Of a DNA stretch of 64,000 bases, positions 34,080 through 42,501 are shown piece by piece; position 1 is the stretch's first letter; every line of letters begins with the position of its first letter. Below the pieces are notes generated by a model, which ran no database searches, was not told the origin of the DNA, and saw only the letters and a list, made by a program, of their open reading frames with translations. Origin of the DNA: GWE2-40-63 sp050179685. GTDB taxonomy: Bacteria; Bacteroidota; Bacteroidia; Bacteroidales; SZUA-534. The position numbers were made by a program, and so were the translations under genes. Where the stretch lies: positions 1 to 64,000 of the forward strand of contig JBFXEW010000015.1 in NCBI GenBank assembly GCA_050179685.1, written 5' to 3'.

Positions 34080-35345
34080 TTAATTAATCATTCCCGCAGC
34101 CACAGTTTCGTTGGTGCCTTCGTCAATCAGAATTAAACTTCCGGTGATGCGGCTTTTCCGGTACGAATCAAAGTACATGGGTTTTGCTGTAGTAAGGGTA
34201 ATGTTGGCAATTTCGTTCATTCGAATGGTCACATCTTCAAAATCTTTTTCGTAGGTGTTGATGTTTGTTCTGAAGTTTACTCCTTTAATCATGCATTTTA
34301 ATTCGTTGGTGGTGTGTCGCAGAATATATTTCTTGCTTGTGTCGAGCGGGCGTTCGTTGAACCAGCAAATATCGGCATCGAACGAAGTGCTTTCATTGGG
34401 TTCGTTGCCTTCGTGTACAATCATTCCACCACGGCTAATGTCAATTTCATCGCTTAAGCGGATGGTCACCGATTGCTGCGGTAGAGCTTCATCAATTTCT
34501 TCGTTATAAAAATCGATGGCTTTTATGGTGGTTGTGAGCCCCGATGGATAAACTTTTACCTTATCGCCCGGACGGAAAATACCACTGGCAACTCTACCGG
34601 CGTATCCCCGGTAGTCAATAAAATCTTTTTGTTGAGGCCTGATAACATATTGTACCGGGAATCGGCCATCGTTCATGTTACGATCTTCGTTAATTTCGAT
34701 GGTTTCGAGCAAATGCAATAAGGTTGTTCCCTGATACCATTTCATGTTTTCCGATTCGTCAACTACGTTATCACCATATTTTGCTGAGATGGGAATGTAA
34801 TGCGCATCGCGTAACTTTAGTTTTTGGGTAAGTCCTTCCAATTCTGTTTTAATTTCATCGTAGGTTTCCTGACCATAATTTATCAGGTCCATTTTGTTGA
34901 TGCAAAAAACAACATGTGGAATGTTCAGTAAGTGAGCAATGTAGGTGTGGCGGAGCGTTTGTTCCAGCACGCCATGACGGGCATCGACCAAAATAATGGC
35001 CAGATTAGCCGTTGATGCTCCGGTAACCATATTTCGGGTATACTGAATGTGTCCGGGCGTGTCGGCAATAATAAATTTACGCTTGGGTGTGGCAAAATAA
35101 CGGTAAGCCACATCGATGGTGATGCCTTGCTCGCGTTCTGCCCGCAAACCGTCGGTTAAAAGAGCTAAGTCAACATCTTCCTGTCCTTTGCGTTTGCTTG
35201 TTTCTGTTATAGCCGATAGTTGATCTTCAAAAATCGATTTGCTATCGTATAACAATCGGCCAATCAGGGTGCTTTTTCCGTCGTCAACGCTCCCCGCGGT
35301 GGTGAACCTTAAAAGGCTCATATCTAAATATGCTTTGCTGTCCAT
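34080..35345 (-). CDS. cysN: sulfate adenylyltransferase, GTPase subunit
   Basis: 421 residues. EF-Tu-like GTPase that drives ATP sulfurylase. Motifs: G1 GSVDDGKSTLIGR, G2 region with RGITID preceded by EREQ, G3 DTPGHIQY, G4 NKMD, and two beta-barrel domains. It ends without an APS kinase (CysC) fusion. The start is MDSKAYLDMSLLRFTTAG. It lies 60 bp downstream of cysD and is the last gene of the operon. Works with CysD to form APS from sulfate and ATP. Confidence 0.95.
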   Translation of the reverse strand: MDSKAYLDMSLLRFTTAGSVDDGKSTLIGRLLYDSKSIFEDQLSAITETSKRKGQEDVDLALLTDGLRAEREQGITIDVAYRYFATPKRKFIIADTPGHIQYTRNMVTGASTANLAIILVDARHGVLEQTLRHTYIAHLLNIPHVVFCINKMDLINYGQETYDEIKTELEGLTQKLKLRDAHYIPISAKYGDNVVDESENMKWYQGTTLLHLLETIEINEDRNMNDGRFPVQYVIRPQQKDFIDYRGYAGRVASGIFRPGDKVKVYPSGLTTTIKAIDFYNEEIDEALPQQSVTIRLSDEIDISRGGMIVHEGNEPNESTSFDADICWFNERPLDTSKKYILRHTTNELKCMIKGVNFRTNINTYEKDFEDVTIRMNEIANITLTTAKPMYFDSYRKSRITGSLILIDEGTNETVAAGMIN

Positions 35346-35405
35346 TGTAAAAAATTTCGTTTTATATTTTTTTTAAAACTGGGAATAGGATCTTTTATAC
35401 TGCGA

Positions 35406-36314
35406 TTAAAAGTATCCTTCTTTTTTCCGGTCTTCCATTGCGGCTTCGGAGCGTTTGTCGTCAGCACGTCCGCCTCGTTCGGTAACGCGCGATGCAGCAA
35501 CTTCTTTAACAATATCCTCCAGGTTGTTGGCGTTCGATAAGGTAAGTCCGGTACAGCTGATATCACCGATTGTACGACAACGCACATCGAGTTCAAGTAT
35601 TTCTTCACCTTCTTTAAGATCCATAAAAGGAGCTTCGGCCAACCAGACTCCATCGCGTTGGAAAACCCTGCGCTTGTGGGTGTAATAAAGGTTTGGCATT
35701 TCGATGTTTTCCATTAAAATATACTGCCAAACATCCATCTCAGTCCAATTGCTTATGGGGAAAACCCGAAAATGTTCGCCTACATTTTTTCGGCCATTAA
35801 ACAGGTTCCAAAGTTCCGGGCGTTGGTTTTTTGGGTCCCATTGTCCAAACGCATCGCGGTGCGAGAAGAAGCGTTCTTTGGCCCGGGCTTTTTCCTCGTC
35901 GCGTCGGCCACCACCAATGGCAGCGTCGGCTTTAAGTTCTTCTAAAGTGTCGAGCAGGGTGATGGTTTGCAGCTTATTACGACTGGCACCAACGCCCGTT
36001 TCTTCAACTGCGCGTCCCTTGTTAATGGAATCCTGAACAGAACCTACATAAAGTTTTGCACCCACTTTTTCAACCAGCGTATCGCGGTAATCCAGGGTTT
36101 CCTGAAAATTATGTCCGGTATCGATGTGCAATAAAGGAAAAGGAATCCGCGAAGGATAAAAAGCTTTAACTGCCAGGTGCACCAGTACTATAGAGTCTTT
36201 TCCTCCTGAGAACAGCAGTACAGGACGCTCAAACTGAGCGGCAATTTCGCGCATAATAAAAATGGCTTCACTCTCCAGCTCCCTCAAGTGGTTCCTGTTG
36301 ATAGCTCTTGTCAT
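35406..36314 (-). CDS. cysD: sulfate adenylyltransferase, catalytic subunit
   Basis: 302 residues. PP-loop ATP pyrophosphatase fold: LLFSGGKDSIVLVHLA near residue 33, then FPLLHIDTGHNFQET, GGRRDEEKARAKER and ISNWTEMDVWQYI. The C-terminal RCRTIGDISCTG..... and GRADDKRSEAAMEDRKKEGYF are standard for CysD. Between cysH (45 bp upstream) and cysN in one operon. Confidence 0.96.
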   Translation of the reverse strand: MTRAINRNHLRELESEAIFIMREIAAQFERPVLLFSGGKDSIVLVHLAVKAFYPSRIPFPLLHIDTGHNFQETLDYRDTLVEKVGAKLYVGSVQDSINKGRAVEETGVGASRNKLQTITLLDTLEELKADAAIGGGRRDEEKARAKERFFSHRDAFGQWDPKNQRPELWNLFNGRKNVGEHFRVFPISNWTEMDVWQYILMENIEMPNLYYTHKRRVFQRDGVWLAEAPFMDLKEGEEILELDVRCRTIGDISCTGLTLSNANNLEDIVKEVAASRVTERGGRADDKRSEAAMEDRKKEGYF

Positions 36315-36358
36315 ATCTTGTAATTTTGATTAGTTACGATTTATTGAATATAGTATGT

Positions 36359-37063
36359 TTAATGTGTGTGTAGTCCACATTCTTTTTTCGAGTTGTTTTC
36401 CCACCACCAGCGTCCGGCTCTAAAATCGTCGCCGGGTTTAATGGCACGGGTACATGGTTCGCAACCAATGCTGACAAAACCGGCATCGTGCAAAACATTG
36501 TAAGGTATGTTGTTTTGTTTTACAAAGGTTTTTACCTCTTCAAAAGTCCAGTTTAGCAAGGGGTTGTATTTAATAATTTGTCGGGGTTCATCCAGTTCAA
36601 AAAAGGTCATTCCTTTTCGGTTGGGTGATTGTTCAGCCCTGATGCCGGTAATCCACATTTCAACTCCCTGCAAAGCCCGGTTCAGCGGTTCTACTTTGCG
36701 AATGTGGCAACATTCCAAACGATTCTCAACTGATTCGTAAAAGCTGAAAGGACCTTTCTGGCTAAGCATTTTTTCAACTGCATCGCCTTTAGGAAAATAC
36801 ACTTTTATTTGCTTTTTATAAGTGTCGAGGGTTTGACTAAACACCTTATAAGTTTCTTTAAAAAGTCGCCCGGTGTCGAGTGTTACTACTTCGATAGGAA
36901 TATTGTTTTTAAAAATAAGATGGGTAATTACCTGATCTTCGTAACCAAAACTGGTAGTAAAAACTATTTTACCCCGATATGCTTCGGCTAAAAAACGTAA
37001 AGCCCCGACCGTATCGAGACTTTTAACCTCCTGGTTTAATTCATTAACTTTATTGACAAGCAT
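36359..37063 (-). CDS. cysH: adenylyl-sulfate (APS) reductase
   Basis: 234 residues. Reduces activated sulfate to sulfite. The SGxDS-type loop region (TTSFGYEDQV) and the C-terminal KKECGLH motif (catalytic C229) are present. Two Cys pairs, C118-C119 (ECCHIRK) and C201-C204 (CEPCTR), are the ligands of the [4Fe-4S] cluster that marks APS reductases rather than PAPS reductases. This agrees with the lack of an APS kinase gene in the operon. It starts 3 bp after the DUF2061 gene ends. Confidence 0.93.
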   Translation of the reverse strand: MLVNKVNELNQEVKSLDTVGALRFLAEAYRGKIVFTTSFGYEDQVITHLIFKNNIPIEVVTLDTGRLFKETYKVFSQTLDTYKKQIKVYFPKGDAVEKMLSQKGPFSFYESVENRLECCHIRKVEPLNRALQGVEMWITGIRAEQSPNRKGMTFFELDEPRQIIKYNPLLNWTFEEVKTFVKQNNIPYNVLHDAGFVSIGCEPCTRAIKPGDDFRAGRWWWENNSKKECGLHTH

Positions 37064-37066
37064 TTT

Positions 37067-37453
37067 TTAAGCTCTTTTTAGAATAATACGTTGAATTGAT
37101 CGTCTTGAACGACGCGTGTTTCTTCTGATAACTACCATCATACGCCCCCAGCGCAGTTGTGCATAAGCCCTTTCATGGAAAAAATACAGAACCATTTTAA
37201 TAAGACTCTCTGCAATAGCAACACCTGTAGCTTTTTGAGCAGCTAAAGGATCAGAACCAAAAAAAAGCATGGCTAAAAGAAAAGTTGTGGTTGATGCAAT
37301 AATACGCCAGGTTATGGCTTTTACCACACTTTTTATAGGCCGGTCTCTGGTAACCTTAATTTTTTCTTCGGCTTTGGCCGTGTTGTCTTGCTTAAGCATC
37401 TGGTTATCAATTGAATTTAATTTATAGGCCGGTCTCCCTTTTTGCCCAAACAA
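37067..37453 (-). CDS. DUF2061 membrane protein of the sulfate operon
   Basis: 128 residues from the first ATG; an ATG at 37399 would give 110. DUF2061 core: VVKAITWRIIASTTTFLLAMLFF and AIAESLIKMVLYFFHERAYAQLRWGR, about two membrane helices followed by a basic tail (RRNTRRSRRSIQR). It is the first gene of the cys operon, an association often seen, but its biochemical role is unknown. A 16-bp direct repeat, TTTATAGGCCGGTCTC, occurs at 37332-37347 and 37421-37436; the second copy lies before the shorter start, so the N-terminal 18 residues may be non-coding leader. Confidence 0.82.
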   Translation of the reverse strand: MFGQKGRPAYKLNSIDNQMLKQDNTAKAEEKIKVTRDRPIKSVVKAITWRIIASTTTFLLAMLFFGSDPLAAQKATGVAIAESLIKMVLYFFHERAYAQLRWGRMMVVIRRNTRRSRRSIQRIILKRA

Positions 37454-37716
37454 AGGTGCGGATTCTTGTTGCGTGTATCAATGGGTGTTTTTAAGTATTT
37501 TTACTACTACCTTTTAACACCTTTGAGTGGTTATGTTAATTGATGTAGTCGGTTAATAGGTTTATTTTTAGTTTGCAGATAGTAAGCCGAATGGTACTAA
37601 TGTTAATCGGTTGGTTGCGTTTGCTAATTGATTCGTAAGGTCTGGTTTTTAATTGCTTATTTTATATGGCTAAGTATGATTACAGTATTGGTAAACAAAA
37701 TAAATTATTTAAAAAC

Positions 37717-37723
37717 AGGAGGT
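37717..37723 (+). promoter_or_regulatory. unusually strong Shine-Dalgarno sequence
   Basis: AGGAGGT with a 4-nt spacer to ATG 37728. Most genes in the window lack any such sequence, as is usual in Bacteroidota, so the following gene may be highly translated or foreign. Confidence 0.6.
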
Positions 37724-37727
37724 TATT

Positions 37728-38402
37728 ATGAAGAAATTTCTAACAATGGTGTTATTGCTGATGGTAATTGGATTTACAAGTAATGCGCAATTATTTCCAC
37801 TAGTTAAAAAGCCGGCTTCGCCCGATGCAAGTATGTTGGTTGTGCAGTTTGCACACGACGACAACGGAACCATGCGCCTGATGTCGAACATGAATTTTAC
37901 CGGATGGGCACCCGCAGTTAAAGGCCCCGATGGTGCAGTTGTTCCGTTTCGGACTTTTGATGCCGGTGCTGATATTACTAATATTTATTATTCTGAGAAC
38001 TTAACTCCCGGAGTTTATACTCTAATTGGCTTTTATCACGACTATACCGATTACAGTAAGCTCGAAGAATATCGTAAAATTAAAGGACCTAATTACCTTG
38101 CCGAATACGGACCCTTTAAAGGGTTGCCTTATCATATAAAACAACTGATACCTTTGGAGCAACCCGTTGAAGTTACGCTTGAAGCCAATAAAATGCAAAC
38201 CTTTGGAAGTTATGCCATTGCTTATAGATGGTTAAGTGGGGCAGCAGGAACCACTGACGACCGTTGGAAAGTAGTTGAAGAAGAAACAAAATTTACCTTG
38301 ATAGACACAGAAAGTGATTATTTGTTGCGCTACATGAAAAGTTGGGCAACTCCGGCATGGAAAAAATGGAATGCAAAAAATAATGTTCAGCCTTTAGAGT
38401 AA
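37728..38402 (+). CDS. secreted protein of unknown function
   Basis: 224 residues. Clear signal peptide ending FTSNAQ (about 1-21). The mature part looks like a beta-rich domain (NGTMRLMSNMNFTGWAP, YYSENLTPGVYTLIGFYHDYTDY, VEVTLEANKMQTFGSYAI) followed by a Trp-rich helical end (YMKSWATPAWKKWN). I do not recognise the family. The PGVYTLIGF / EVTLEANK pattern resembles fibronectin- or prealbumin-like envelope domains, but that is weak. It stands alone between the cys operon and dtd with a strong ribosome-binding site. Confidence 0.75.
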   Translation: MKKFLTMVLLLMVIGFTSNAQLFPLVKKPASPDASMLVVQFAHDDNGTMRLMSNMNFTGWAPAVKGPDGAVVPFRTFDAGADITNIYYSENLTPGVYTLIGFYHDYTDYSKLEEYRKIKGPNYLAEYGPFKGLPYHIKQLIPLEQPVEVTLEANKMQTFGSYAIAYRWLSGAAGTTDDRWKVVEEETKFTLIDTESDYLLRYMKSWATPAWKKWNAKNNVQPLE

Positions 38403-38424
38403 GCAAAAGTTGATTTGTAGTTTT

Positions 38425-38460
38425 AAAGCCGCTTTAACAAAAGGTTAGGGCGGCTTTTTT
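38425..38460. terminator. terminator between the secreted-protein gene and dtd
   Basis: AAAGCCGC (38425-38432) pairs with GCGGCTTT (38450-38457) and is followed by a T run. It serves the plus-strand gene and lies directly at the 3' end of dtd. Confidence 0.75.
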
Positions 38461-38461
38461 A

Positions 38462-38914
38462 TTAGTCGCGATTTTTTGAATCGATGATAATAGTTACGGG
38501 GCCATCGTTAATTAGCTGAACCTGCATCATGGCACCAAACTCACCTGTTTGAACTTTGGTAAGAAGTTTTTCTTGTAATGATTCAATAAATTTTTGGTAG
38601 AGAGGAATTGCTGTTTCGGGCCGTGCTGCTTTTATGTAGGAGGGGCGGTTTCCTTTTTTTGTGGAAGCATGAAGCGTGAATTGGCTTACTACCAGCATTT
38701 CGCCTCCGGTTTCGAGTATCGACCGGTTCATTACACCGTTTTCATCGTCAAATATTCTCAGATTAATAACTTTTTTTACCAGCCATTCCACATCCTCAAG
38801 ATTGTCGGCATCTTCGATGCCCAGCAGTATAAGCATACCGGAGCCTACTTTTGAAATTGTTTGGTTGTTGATAGAAACTGCTGCTTCTGAAATCCTTTGT
38901 AATACGATTCGCAT
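38462..38914 (-). CDS. dtd: D-aminoacyl-tRNA deacylase
   Basis: 150 residues, standard length. Removes D-amino acids and glycine mischarged on tRNA. Motifs: MRIVLQRISEAAVSI at the start, the SQFTLHAST active-site block (SQxTL) and the cross-subunit motif NDGPVTIIID (GP-containing). The start is the ATG giving the canonical MR(I/V)V(L/I)QR N-terminus. Divergent from the endonuclease gene. Confidence 0.96.
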   Translation of the reverse strand: MRIVLQRISEAAVSINNQTISKVGSGMLILLGIEDADNLEDVEWLVKKVINLRIFDDENGVMNRSILETGGEMLVVSQFTLHASTKKGNRPSYIKAARPETAIPLYQKFIESLQEKLLTKVQTGEFGAMMQVQLINDGPVTIIIDSKNRD

Positions 38915-38955
38915 GAGAAATATTTTTTGTTGGCTTTAAAAATAAGAAATTCGGT

Positions 38956-38963
38956 TAACTTTG
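38956..38963 (+). promoter_or_regulatory. -7 promoter element of the endonuclease gene
   Basis: TAACTTTG followed by CACCC, an exact TAnnTTTG match 34 bp upstream of ATG 38998. Confidence 0.55.
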
Positions 38964-38997
38964 CACCCAATTAAGAAATTCTATAAGTTATAATGAT

Positions 38998-39945
38998 ATG
39001 AGTAAAAAAATACTATTATTTGTTCAGTTTGTAGTTTTAAGTACTACTATCTTATTTAGCCAGATTCCAACTGGATATTATGATGGTGCTGAAGGATTAA
39101 CTGGAACCGACCTGGAATTATTTTTAAGAGAGGTTGTCACCGATGGATATAATGGAATTAGCTACGGCGACTCAAGATATATTCTTGATGAAACCGATCA
39201 GGATCCTAATAATGAAAATAATGTGATTTTAGTTTATTTAGGCACTTCCGTATCGGGTACTTGGGATGCTGGAGCCACATGGAACAGAGAACATGTTTGG
39301 CCACAATCACTTTTGGGGGTTGATGTTTCTAATGCTTCAATTAACGAAGGCTCTGATTTGCATAATCTTAAGCCAGCCAATCCCAGTGAAAATTCCTCAC
39401 GAAGCAATGATTATTTTGATAATTACAGAACATCAGATACTTATGAGCCAAGAGATGAAGTAAAGGGCGATGTGGCACGTATTCTTTTTTATATGACCGT
39501 GCGGTATTCAAATCTGGAATTAGTAAATAATGCTCCGTCAACCTATCAGATGGCATTGTTGGATGTGTTGCTTGATTGGCACCAGGAAGATCCGGTTGAT
39601 GATTTTGAACGAAATCGCAACGAAGTAATTTATTCGTATCAAAATAACCGAAATCCGTTTATCGATCATCCGGAGTTTGTTTCCAGCATTTGGAATCCAA
39701 CAGCGGTAAACTTGTCACTTGCCGAAAATATTCGCGTTTTTCCAAACCCTGCAACCAGTACATTGTATGTTGACGGATTGAAAGATGCTACCTACTCAAT
39801 AATTAATATTTTAGGTCGCCAGGTTCAGCAAGGAAAACTGGGAAGTGAAGCCGTTGACATTTCTGTATTGCCCCAGGGAAAATATATCATCCTGATTGAA
39901 GATAAGGCATCGGTAATTGCCAAATCATTTGTAAAGCTACCCTAA
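38998..39945 (+). CDS. extracellular endonuclease I with T9SS sorting domain
   Basis: 315 residues. The signal peptide ends LFSQ (about 1-22). Residues 25-235 are the endonuclease I/NucM domain of the beta-beta-alpha-metal class: TWNREHVWPQSL with the catalytic His, and SDLHNLKPANPSENSSRSN. The last 75 residues are a type A T9SS C-terminal domain (IRVFPNPATSTLYVDGL ... YSIINILGRQV ... LPQGKYIILI), so the enzyme should be exported by the SprA machine, probably to degrade extracellular DNA as nutrient. Confidence 0.92.
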   Translation: MSKKILLFVQFVVLSTTILFSQIPTGYYDGAEGLTGTDLELFLREVVTDGYNGISYGDSRYILDETDQDPNNENNVILVYLGTSVSGTWDAGATWNREHVWPQSLLGVDVSNASINEGSDLHNLKPANPSENSSRSNDYFDNYRTSDTYEPRDEVKGDVARILFYMTVRYSNLELVNNAPSTYQMALLDVLLDWHQEDPVDDFERNRNEVIYSYQNNRNPFIDHPEFVSSIWNPTAVNLSLAENIRVFPNPATSTLYVDGLKDATYSIINILGRQVQQGKLGSEAVDISVLPQGKYIILIEDKASVIAKSFVKLP

Positions 39946-39995
39946 TAAACTATGAGTAGTATTGGGAACGAAAACCTGATGCTTCTCATAGTTTA
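39946..39995 (+). terminator. long-loop inverted repeat after the endonuclease gene
   Basis: TAAACTATGAG (39946-39956), next to the stop codon, is perfectly complementary to CTCATAGTTTA (39985-39995). A second stem, TTTTTAAGCGG with CCG...CTTAAAAA, follows at 40014-40052. One or both probably end transcription. Confidence 0.55.
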
Positions 39996-40207
39996 CCTCC
40001 CCAAAAGCACTTATTTTTAAGCGGTTATTTTAGGAGCCGTTTTTCTTAAAAATACACCCATCGTTTTGGTTTGATGTAAAATTTTAAAATGGCATCAGAA
40101 CATTTTAACGTATTTAGTTATCTAAATATTTGTGTGTTTAATAAAAAAGTGGCTATTTTGCTAAAGTAAAGTATATTATCGTCGAAACAAGAAAAGATAA
40201 ATTAGCT

Positions 40208-40531
40208 GTGGAAAAAATAGGAACCAAAGTAATGAACTTTCAGGAGCTTGACATTGATAAGCTGGAAAGTGTTGCCAATATGTTAAAAGCCATTGCTCAC
40301 CCCATGCGTATTGCTATTTTGGGTTTATTGGAAAATGGGGGAAAGCTAACGGTAAGCGAGATTCATCAAAAACTGGGAATTGAGCAGTCGAGCACTTCGC
40401 ATCACCTGGGAATTCTAAAAGATAAAGGCGTGCTTTGTTCAAAGCGGGAGGGAAAGAATACCTTTTATTCGCTGCGTCACGAGAATTTTGCCAAAATTAT
40501 TGAGTGCGTTGGCAATTGCCCCTTGCACTAA
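40208..40531 (+). CDS. ArsR-family winged-helix regulator
   Basis: 107 residues from GTG 40208 (ATG 40232 is the alternative). Winged helix-turn-helix: AHPMRIAILGLL, TVSEIHQKLGIEQSSTSHHLGILKDKGVL and the wing REGKNTFYSL. Cys77 in the wing region and a C-terminal C100-x3-C104-x2-H107 could form a metal or redox site, but the classic ArsR alpha3 CVC box is absent, so the signal is unknown. It overlaps mnmD (convergent) by 4 bp. Confidence 0.88.
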   Translation: MEKIGTKVMNFQELDIDKLESVANMLKAIAHPMRIAILGLLENGGKLTVSEIHQKLGIEQSSTSHHLGILKDKGVLCSKREGKNTFYSLRHENFAKIIECVGNCPLH

Positions 40532-41214
40532 TTCAGCTGTTTTGTAGCCCGTAACATTTCGCGTTTCCCGGGCGGACCGTCAATGCGTTCCACTTTAAAT
40601 CCGGCATTTTTCATATTACGGCGCACTTGTCCTTTTGCGGAATAAGTTGTTACTATTCCTCCCCAATTCATTCGCTCAAAGATTGTTTTAAATACATCTT
40701 CGGTCCATAAATCAGGTTGTTTATCGGGACCAAACGCATCAAAATAAACCAAATCAAAAGTTTTATCAACATGCAGATGCAACAAGTCCTGTTGTAGTTT
40801 TACGAGTGTGAATTTTGAATCAATTGTTGTTGGTTTTTCCCACGGAGCATCGTGTAAGCGGTAAAGCAAATCGCTGGGATAATCGTTTAAAATACTTGCG
40901 TAGTTCAGCTGCATGAATTCCTCTTTTATCAAAGGATATTTTTCAATGGTATAATAATCAATTAATTGTTGGTTGTTTTTGCTTTGAATGTAAGTCAACA
41001 GGGCGTTGAGTCCGGTGCCAAAGCCAATCTCAAGAATTGACAGTTTGGATGCATGAGCCAATTGATTAAACCCGGCCTGTATAAAAACATGCATCGATTC
41101 CTGAACGGCTCCATGAATGGAATGATAATGTTCGTTTAGTTCGGGTATTATTAGCGTGTGCGAACCATCTTCGGTTATAACAATTTGCCGGCTTAAATGC
41201 TTTTTTGGATTCAT
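40528..41214 (-). CDS. mnmD: tRNA 5-aminomethyl-2-thiouridine methyltransferase (MnmD)
   Basis: 228 residues. Corresponds to the N-terminal half of MnmC without the FAD domain. SAM site LEIGFGTGLNALLT; then LVYFDAFGPDKQPDLWTEDVFKTIF, WGGIVTTYSAKGQVRRNMKNAGF and the end GPPGKREMLRA. It makes the final methylation of mnm5s2U34 in tRNA wobble positions. Its start codon overlaps the lplA stop (TAATG). Confidence 0.92.
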   Translation of the reverse strand: MNPKKHLSRQIVITEDGSHTLIIPELNEHYHSIHGAVQESMHVFIQAGFNQLAHASKLSILEIGFGTGLNALLTYIQSKNNQQLIDYYTIEKYPLIKEEFMQLNYASILNDYPSDLLYRLHDAPWEKPTTIDSKFTLVKLQQDLLHLHVDKTFDLVYFDAFGPDKQPDLWTEDVFKTIFERMNWGGIVTTYSAKGQVRRNMKNAGFKVERIDGPPGKREMLRATKQLN

Positions 41215-42182
41215 TAAAACAGTTGTTGCATAAATTCATTAAATGCTATCGGAAGTTCTTTGTTTTGAAAAAACCGACTTAGTACTTCCTTAAGCTTTGG
41301 GTAGTGGTGCGGCAATCCTTCAATCGAATTAATTAATTCCGGATTTTCAATTTGGTTTATGCATATTCTCGCGTTCTCAATAATTCCTTTGTTTACCTGG
41401 AACGAAACAGCCAGTTCTTTTCCGTTAATATTTTGTTTTTTTTGAAACTGATACTGTGGCGAGTAAGCAAAATTCCAATCCCAGGTGCTGTATTTTTCAT
41501 TAACCAGCAATTCGATGGCCTTTTTATCGGCGACGGTCATTTCAAACAGGTTTATATCGGGCAATTGATTAAACACGGTTTCTTTAAGTTTAGAAATAAA
41601 TGCTTCCAAACTGAGTTTCTCGTTTAAATGATCGCGAATATTAGTGACTGTACTTCGATTCGACCGTACGGCTTTGTCGGTGAATTTATTCCAATCGGCT
41701 TTTATGGCTTCGTTTAATTTTCCCAGTTCCGACTGGTACAGCAGCGTTCCGTGGTGCAAAACTTTGTTCCGATAAACATGTTCGGCATTGCCCGAGAATT
41801 TTAAATCGTCGATAACCAAATCGCTTTTTCCTTTTAAATAGGCATTTACTCCGAGGTTTTGTAAAGTATCTAAAATAGGCTGGCTGTATTTTTTGAAATT
41901 TACCAGATTTCCCGGTGCTCCTTTTTGAATAAAGCAGAAATTTATGTTTCCCTTATCGTGAAAAACAGTTCCTCCTCCCGATAAACGACGCACTACTTTC
42001 AGTTGATTTTCCATTGCATAGGGAACATTAATTTCGGCCATTGTATTCTGGTGTTTACCAACTACAATGCTGGGCTCGTTAATGTAGATGTAAAAAAAAT
42101 CGTCATTGAATTGTTTAAGCAAATACTCTTCAGTGGCGATGTTAAAATACGGATTGTTGGTTTGCGAATGATAAAAATACAT
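41214..42182 (-). CDS. lplA: lipoate-protein ligase A
   Basis: 322 residues. Attaches free lipoate to lipoyl domains such as GcvH. Motifs: NPYFNIATEEYLL, PSIVVGKHQNTMAEIN, the lipoyl-AMP loop RRLSGGGTVFHDKGNINFCF and the Lys/Asp segment KGKSDLVIDDLKFSGNAEHV. The C-terminal accessory domain (from about 245) is present, so it can activate lipoate itself. Translationally coupled to mnmD. A near-consensus -7 element (minus strand TACTTTTA) lies about 35 bp upstream. Confidence 0.93.
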   Translation of the reverse strand: MYFYHSQTNNPYFNIATEEYLLKQFNDDFFYIYINEPSIVVGKHQNTMAEINVPYAMENQLKVVRRLSGGGTVFHDKGNINFCFIQKGAPGNLVNFKKYSQPILDTLQNLGVNAYLKGKSDLVIDDLKFSGNAEHVYRNKVLHHGTLLYQSELGKLNEAIKADWNKFTDKAVRSNRSTVTNIRDHLNEKLSLEAFISKLKETVFNQLPDINLFEMTVADKKAIELLVNEKYSTWDWNFAYSPQYQFQKKQNINGKELAVSFQVNKGIIENARICINQIENPELINSIEGLPHHYPKLKEVLSRFFQNKELPIAFNEFMQQLF

Positions 42183-42501
42183 AGTGCTTGTTTTGTGCCT
42201 TTAACGCGCGGGTAAAAGTAATGTTTATTCGTGAAACTAAATTTTCACAAGTGTTAGTGAAGTGAAAATTATAAGTTGAACGAATCCCGATAGCATAGCG
42301 AATCGGGATAAATGAGTTCAATACTCCGATGCTTGCACCGAAAGAACATAAATCTCTAAATTGATACCTCGTCAGCCGTGCTGAGATGTAGTTCATTTGT
42401 CAAATTCGAATTGTTTGAGCAAGTAAATTCCTTTTGAATTGTATTTTCCGGTGCATTTCGAAAAAAGCATTTTCTTTGTGACGCTAATTTAAATATCAAC
42501 A
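42183..42501. other. intergenic region with two hairpins between lplA and the acyltransferase gene
   Basis: ATTTTCAC (42241-42248) pairs with GTGAAAAT (42262-42269). TTGAAC (42276-42281) and ATCCCGAT (42284-42291) pair with ATCGGGAT (42302-42309) and GTTCAA (42316-42321). The minus-strand open frame across it lacks family features and is probably non-coding. Confidence 0.5.

Noticed and set aside
42142..42396. 84-codon minus-strand open frame upstream of lplA
   Set aside because: It overlaps the lplA start and two hairpins, and shows no domain or signal pattern.
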